Source: Limonium bicolor
Taxonomy: Eukaryota > Streptophyta > Magnoliopsida > Caryophyllales > Plumbaginaceae
Direction of reading: 5' to 3'
Assembly (NCBI GenBank): GCA_023374045.1
Contig: CM041779.1
Location: 294,944,167-295,008,166 of the forward strand
Length of the DNA: 64,000 bases
Below, piece after piece: positions 59,483-64,000 of this stretch. A program made the position numbers and the translations under genes. The notes beneath the pieces are model-generated. The model saw only the letters and a list, made by a program, of their open reading frames with translations. It made no database searches and had not been told where the DNA came from. The first letter of the stretch is position 1. Every line of letters begins with the position of its first letter.

Positions 59483-61560
59483 TCATCTATGTCTACGTCG
59501 TACGTACGTCCTAGGCCCACTAGGTGTAGGATCCTCAACCGCTGATGCAAGAGTAAGATCAAGGACGACATCACTTAGATCTCTTATATCATAATGATGT
59601 CGGAAATCTTTATCTCTAAGCGGTGCTCCGGGAGTGGAAGTAGAAGCTAAAGCAAGGTCTGCATCTGGTGTCGTGATGTCAAAATCCATGCTCGTCCCAA
59701 CACCGGAAGATGATACCCCGTGTAAGCTTGAGCTGCTCCCAATGTATTCAAACCCAGTGGTGTCGACCTGCTTGTAGGATCGACGACCTGAGACATGGGC
59801 ATGCTACCGGTGATGTCCAACGCCTCTTGATGATCTGGCTCAGCAGCTCGACCACGTACACGTCCTCTTCCTCTTCCTCGACCATGCACACGGCGACCAC
59901 GCCCTTCTCTTACACCATGATCCGCAAGGGGATTTGCATCTTCATCGGCAGGGGCAGCTGCAGGGACCTGCTGTGACCGTGGGAGGACGTAGTACGTGTT
60001 GTTGTACTCATCTTCATTAACCGTAGTCTAGTGAGAGCATCATCGACCCGCATTGCCTCCAGCATGCCAATGACCTCATTTGTGGTCTCTCTCTGCACCA
60101 CAATTAATTAAATGAATTTAACAAAATAATATGGCATGATATTAAAATAAAACAAGTAAAGTCAGTTTGTTCACCATGTATCCCAATAGAGCTCCCGTGC
60201 GGCCTATGTACCTCCTCGTGTTACGACCGAACCACTCTTTGTACGCACACCAACATCATCCAACTAAAGATCAATAATTCTCTCAGCGCACTAGTTCCAT
60301 AGGGCAATGTACTCTGCATGGTGAGTTGCCCAGTTCTAATCAGTTCGGCCTCAAGTCGATGTTGTGCAGATCTACTCGTACATCGCCCCCATCTGTGCTA
60401 GGATCAGTCGGTGGAAACTGAATCCCGCCAAACTGCCGCATCACACGATCCGGGAGATGCCACACCACTATATGAAAGCATATAAACGGTACCCGAGATC
60501 GTGCAATGTGAAGACCAGCCAAACAATATGGAGGTAGAGACTGTATCACCTCCTCTGTATAGGGTTGCCACACAATCTAAAACAATGAAAAAAAATTAGA
60601 GGCGCTATGTTAGAGAAATGAAGTGACAACAACGTACACAAACAAAAAAAACGACACTAACCTGATTCGGTGTCTACCTGTTAAATGCCTCTCTATAGTG
60701 AGTGAAGACATACATCGACATGCCAACGATGGGCAAGCGAAAGAGAAGGAAGTGGACCAGCGTGACGGGTAAGACGATGAATGGGAGCTATATAAGGAAA
60801 TCTCTCCTACGCTCGAACCTGTAGAATGACCAGCGCCCTAGCAATACCATTGTCCCCAGCATCAGGCGCCAGGCACAGCTGCCGGTACAACCATGCTAGA
60901 CAGGCGAAACCCCAACTGTATTGACCAACCTCATCAAAGTCCTGCAGAAGCTACAAGAACATTAGGTGGACCTGGTCCCTGGCCGATCAACAAATATGGT
61001 GCCACCCAATAACATTTATATAAGCTCGTGTGCCTCATAATTGTCACCTCATCCGCATCCAAAGGTAACTGACTGAAAGTAAAACCAAGTCAACTAAGCT
61101 TGATCCTACTATGATGTCCAAGATCTGCGGATCTAGCTCCAAGGAGATCATCGCACAATGCTCCCCAGTCTCTATGTGTGCTACCTGTGACTGGTTGTTC
61201 GTCTATAGGTAGCCCAGATAGCACAGCTATGTCCTCCAACGTGATCGTAGTCCCTCCTAACAACATGTGGAAAGTATGTGTCTCTCTACGCCATCTCTCC
61301 ACCAGTGCGGTGATCAAATGCCAATCTAAGGAGATGAACTCTAGACTAGCTACCCCGTAGAACCCTGAAGCCTCTAAAGAAGGGCGCATCCTATCATCGT
61401 AACGCACATGCCCGCCACGTCATAAACTAGCCTTAAAGCGGCGACAATGTAGTACCTGATACTTATTCCCATCCCACACTGTCCTAGACCTATGACTACG
61501 CTGATGTCTAAGTATAGAACCAGAGGGTGGACCGGATCCATGTGTAACTGAATATTAAAT
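59483..61560 (-). CDS. Plant mobile domain protein gene of the second MULE
   Basis: The minus-strand reading starts near 61560 with SILRHQRSHRSRTVWDGNKY and RYDDRMRPSLEASGFYGVASLEF. The PMD core FISLDWHLITALVERWRRETHTFHM and TITLEDIAVLSGLPIDEQPVTG follows (61330-61170). Later pieces are IVGMSMYVFTHYREAFNR (about 60735-60685) and VWQPYTEEVIQSLPPYCLAG...ICFHIVVWHLPDRVMRQFGG (60573-60430). The C-terminal part has RRYIGR, an Arg/Gly repeat GRGRGRGRVRGRA (59885-59845) and ends TYVRRRHR at 59483. The type matches PMDs annotated as phosphatase-7 long-form homologues, but no phosphatase domain is present. Frames change several times; an intron probably lies near 60590-60660. Confidence 0.7.
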
Positions 61561-61599
61561 AACAAACATTCAACTATATTAAGATCTTTTTTAAAAAAA

Positions 61600-63653
61600 G
61601 ATGTGCAACTTTTAGAAAATAAGAAACATTTTCTCGACCAACGCAGTAATAGGCAGGTTTCTAGCACCGAGCACAACAACATTGTAACTCTCACTCAAGT
61701 TCGTAGTCATCATGTCAAACCGATGCCCACTGTCATGTGCGAATGTCCATTGCTCCTTCGGTATAGTGTCAAAGAACCAGGGGCAGTGACACTGGCACTC
61801 TTCAACTCTGCCATGCAAATATAAAACTTACGGGTCTGTGATGCTAGGGCTACTCTAGAGGCCATCTTCTTTATTCCACTTCTTTCCACTTTGTTAAGTT
61901 GCTCACAACGTGGCAAACCAATATCTTAGTGTACATTATGGGGTTGCCATAACCCGTTTGATCGCTCCACTGCAACAAGGATCCCAGCATGACGATCGAA
62001 TATCAAGCACATTAGAGCACTATCCTCGTGAGCGGATATAACATGGACCCTGAGACAAGAGAGAAACTAGGACCATGATTCATATGACTCCTCATTCACC
62101 AGGGCAAATACAAGTGGCACTACGTGTTTGTTAGCGTCACTTGCACATGCAATGAAAATTTTATGCTTGTACTTCCCGTACAAGAAGGTGCCGTCAATGC
62201 ATATCACTGGCCTGCAATGTCTGAACGCATCAATGCATGGTCTGAACGCCTAGAACACCCTCTTGAATATACCGTACCCAGGATCAGTGTCATGCCACTC
62301 AATTTCAACCTTTGTGCCACGGTTTGTATGTTGAATTGCCCATAACAAGTGAGGTACTGTGTTGTACGAATCATCCCAATCACTATACACCATCTCAATA
62401 GCTCTCACCTTTGATGTCCAAACGTTCTTCCTCTAGATAAAATACTGGAACTGATCAGCTATCATTGTCTGAAGATCACCAACTCTGATGTATGGATTTT
62501 AATTCTTTGACATACTTGGTGAATATGCAATCCATGAATCTCAAGTCAAGATGCGGATGATCTGACTCAAGATGGGGTTCAGACAAGTGGGTGGGCCTTC
62601 ACAACAGTGACCATAAAAAAACTAGGGTGCTTCTTCGTTATCGCAACCGCAATCTCCATCCATACTCGTTTTTAGCTGGGCAGTAGATGTCCTACAACTA
62701 CGATCGATGATGAATAATATGGTGCCTCTTCATTGTATGTATCAGCGCATCTTTGGTCCGGAAAAACATACCCTTCTTAACTAATCACTGTAGCTCCAAT
62801 CTTCTAGTTCCAATTCTTGTTCTTCCTCCCACCTCATAATACCACTACCACCATTGGCGTTGTAGAACGGGTATGGATGGACAAGAGAAGCATTGCCGTC
62901 CTCGGTGGTGGTAGTGACCACAACAATAGCCACATCAGCCGTGTGGCATCATCAGCACCATCATTATCCTCTTCATCATCATCGTCAGATGAACCGCCTC
63001 CAGCCCTTCCATCTCATCCTCCTCGAAGCCTTCACACAAATTGTCGTCATCATCAAGTTGTCCAAGATCATCACCAACTTCATGTTGGTTATGATCTTCA
63101 ACGGGTATTGGTTATGAGGAAGGATTTTGTGTATATAAAGAGGTATCATTTTGAAGAGGAGCATTGAGTAGGTGAGAAGTGTTTGAGATGATTTGTGTTT
63201 GGTATGGAGAATATGAAAGGCAAAGGGGCTTGGTTTTCGGGTGGTGTGAAGCTTGGAGGGCCTTGGTGTTGAGAATGGGGACGTTAGAAGAGTCTAGGCT
63301 AGTTGGTTTTCATGTACTTCAACGTACAATTCATAGAAAATATCTCGTGGGCCCTTCACCCCGACAGTAGAACATGGCATTTTGAACATTCTCATCATCC
63401 AATGGGTATCACTGTCCACTTTGTATTGCTGTCATTCATTGACTGACCCATCCTCTATGATACTTTCACTTCGTGGTGCACATGTTGGTACCGAAACGAC
63501 TACCAAAATGAGCAATAAGCTGCTCATGATTGGTGTCGACACTAACCAAAAGAGTTTCTTCTTCTTCCCACCCTCGTAATCAGCTCCGTTTACCCCATGC
63601 ACAATTTTGCCACTAATATGACACCAAAACTGGATAAAGGCAGACATATCCAC
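61600..63653 (-). CDS. MuDR/MULE transposase of the second element (frameshifted)
   Basis: The minus strand starts at 63653 with MDMSAFIQFWCHISGKIVHGVNGADYEGG, a MuDR N-terminal PB1-like domain. An acidic Asp/Glu-rich linker follows (63060-62930), then GMFFRTKDALIHTMKRHH. The core is clear: VPHLLWAIQHTNRGTKVEIEWHDTDPGYG, CRPVICIDGTFLYGKYKHKIF with the first catalytic Asp (about 62190), and ACASDANKHVVPLVFALVNEESYESWS. Toward the C-terminus come KEQWTFAHDSGHRFDMMTTNLSESYN and GARNLPITALVEKMF (61745-61620). No SWIM zinc finger was seen before the PMD region begins. Several stops and frame breaks are present. Confidence 0.75.
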
Positions 63654-63659
63654 CTTTTA

Positions 63660-64000
63660 GGGAACACCATTGAATAATCAAAGATTTAATCAACCTGAAT
63701 ACCCCAAATCTAAATAATATTATTTATCATTATTATTGGAATATAATCCAAATATAAATCATTTCACGTACGCATGCAACCCATGCATGAAACGTTACGT
63801 AAAAACAGTCGTTTCACCATAAATGCTAAAACGCCTTAGAAGCATATGGTCAAACATGACCTTGTATGACCCTCTAATATTCAAACTAAATGGTCATACA
63901 ATTTATATATGAATATACAATATATTCCCTAAGCTATATTCAGTCAAACGCAAAATGCTCGGGAGTGCTCACACCCGCTCCTTAAAGCACGAAAAGTCCG
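63660..64000. other. Window end, AT-rich, no gene seen
   Basis: This is upstream of the second MULE transposase start, so it may hold its promoter and terminal repeat. No inverted counterpart of the 58.9-59.1 kb palindromes was recognised before the window ends. Confidence 0.4.

Overview
This is nuclear DNA of a eudicot plant. Three host genes have plant-type introns and splice sites, and the rest is plant transposon sequence: Ty3/gypsy elements of the Tekay and Athila kinds, L1-type LINEs, MULEs carrying plant mobile domain (PMD) genes, and MITEs. I cannot name the species.

Layout. 1-10.7 kb: a minus-strand Tekay-type LTR ends at 2398, directly against a decayed AlkB-like dioxygenase fragment. 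A 5'-truncated plus-strand chromovirus (protease, RT, RNase H, integrase, chromodomain) follows, with its 4-kb LTR. 10.7-14.4 kb: gene-poor, with a possible solo LTR, a MULE-end remnant and a strong hairpin. 14,392-24,880: a complete Athila-type element with 1.6-kb LTRs, an 18-nt primer-binding site and a perfect 5-bp target duplication (ACGGG). It lies in older debris beside a minus-strand gypsy 3' end. 25.3-27.5 kb: a truncated plus-strand LINE. About 27.6-37.4 kb: a large MULE-like element. A PMD gene runs inward from the left and a FAR1-like/MULE transposase region followed by an OTU-like domain runs inward from the right. Between them lie three tandem-repeat arrays, one with an open reading frame. 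38.9-44.1 kb: a 14-exon cationic amino acid transporter gene (CAT2-like). 44.8-47.0 kb: a cluster of small inverted-repeat elements. 47,490-52,553: an 11-exon gene for replication factor C subunit 3. 54.9-56.2 kb (minus): a 3-exon gene for a small, probably plastid, DnaJ-type zinc-finger protein. 56.4-58.8 kb: a minus-strand LINE with a 13-bp target duplication. 58.8-63.7 kb: a second MULE with transposase and PMD regions on the minus strand.

The three host genes are functionally unrelated: amino acid transport, DNA replication and a plastid cysteine-rich protein. They form a roughly 18-kb gene island between transposon blocks. My exon models of all three miss a multiple of three by exactly one base. 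Each discrepancy sits in a mononucleotide run inside a conserved motif, which points to base-level errors in the sequence rather than three dead genes. The same type of frame break recurs in the transposons, so the number of inactivating mutations in this window is probably overestimated.
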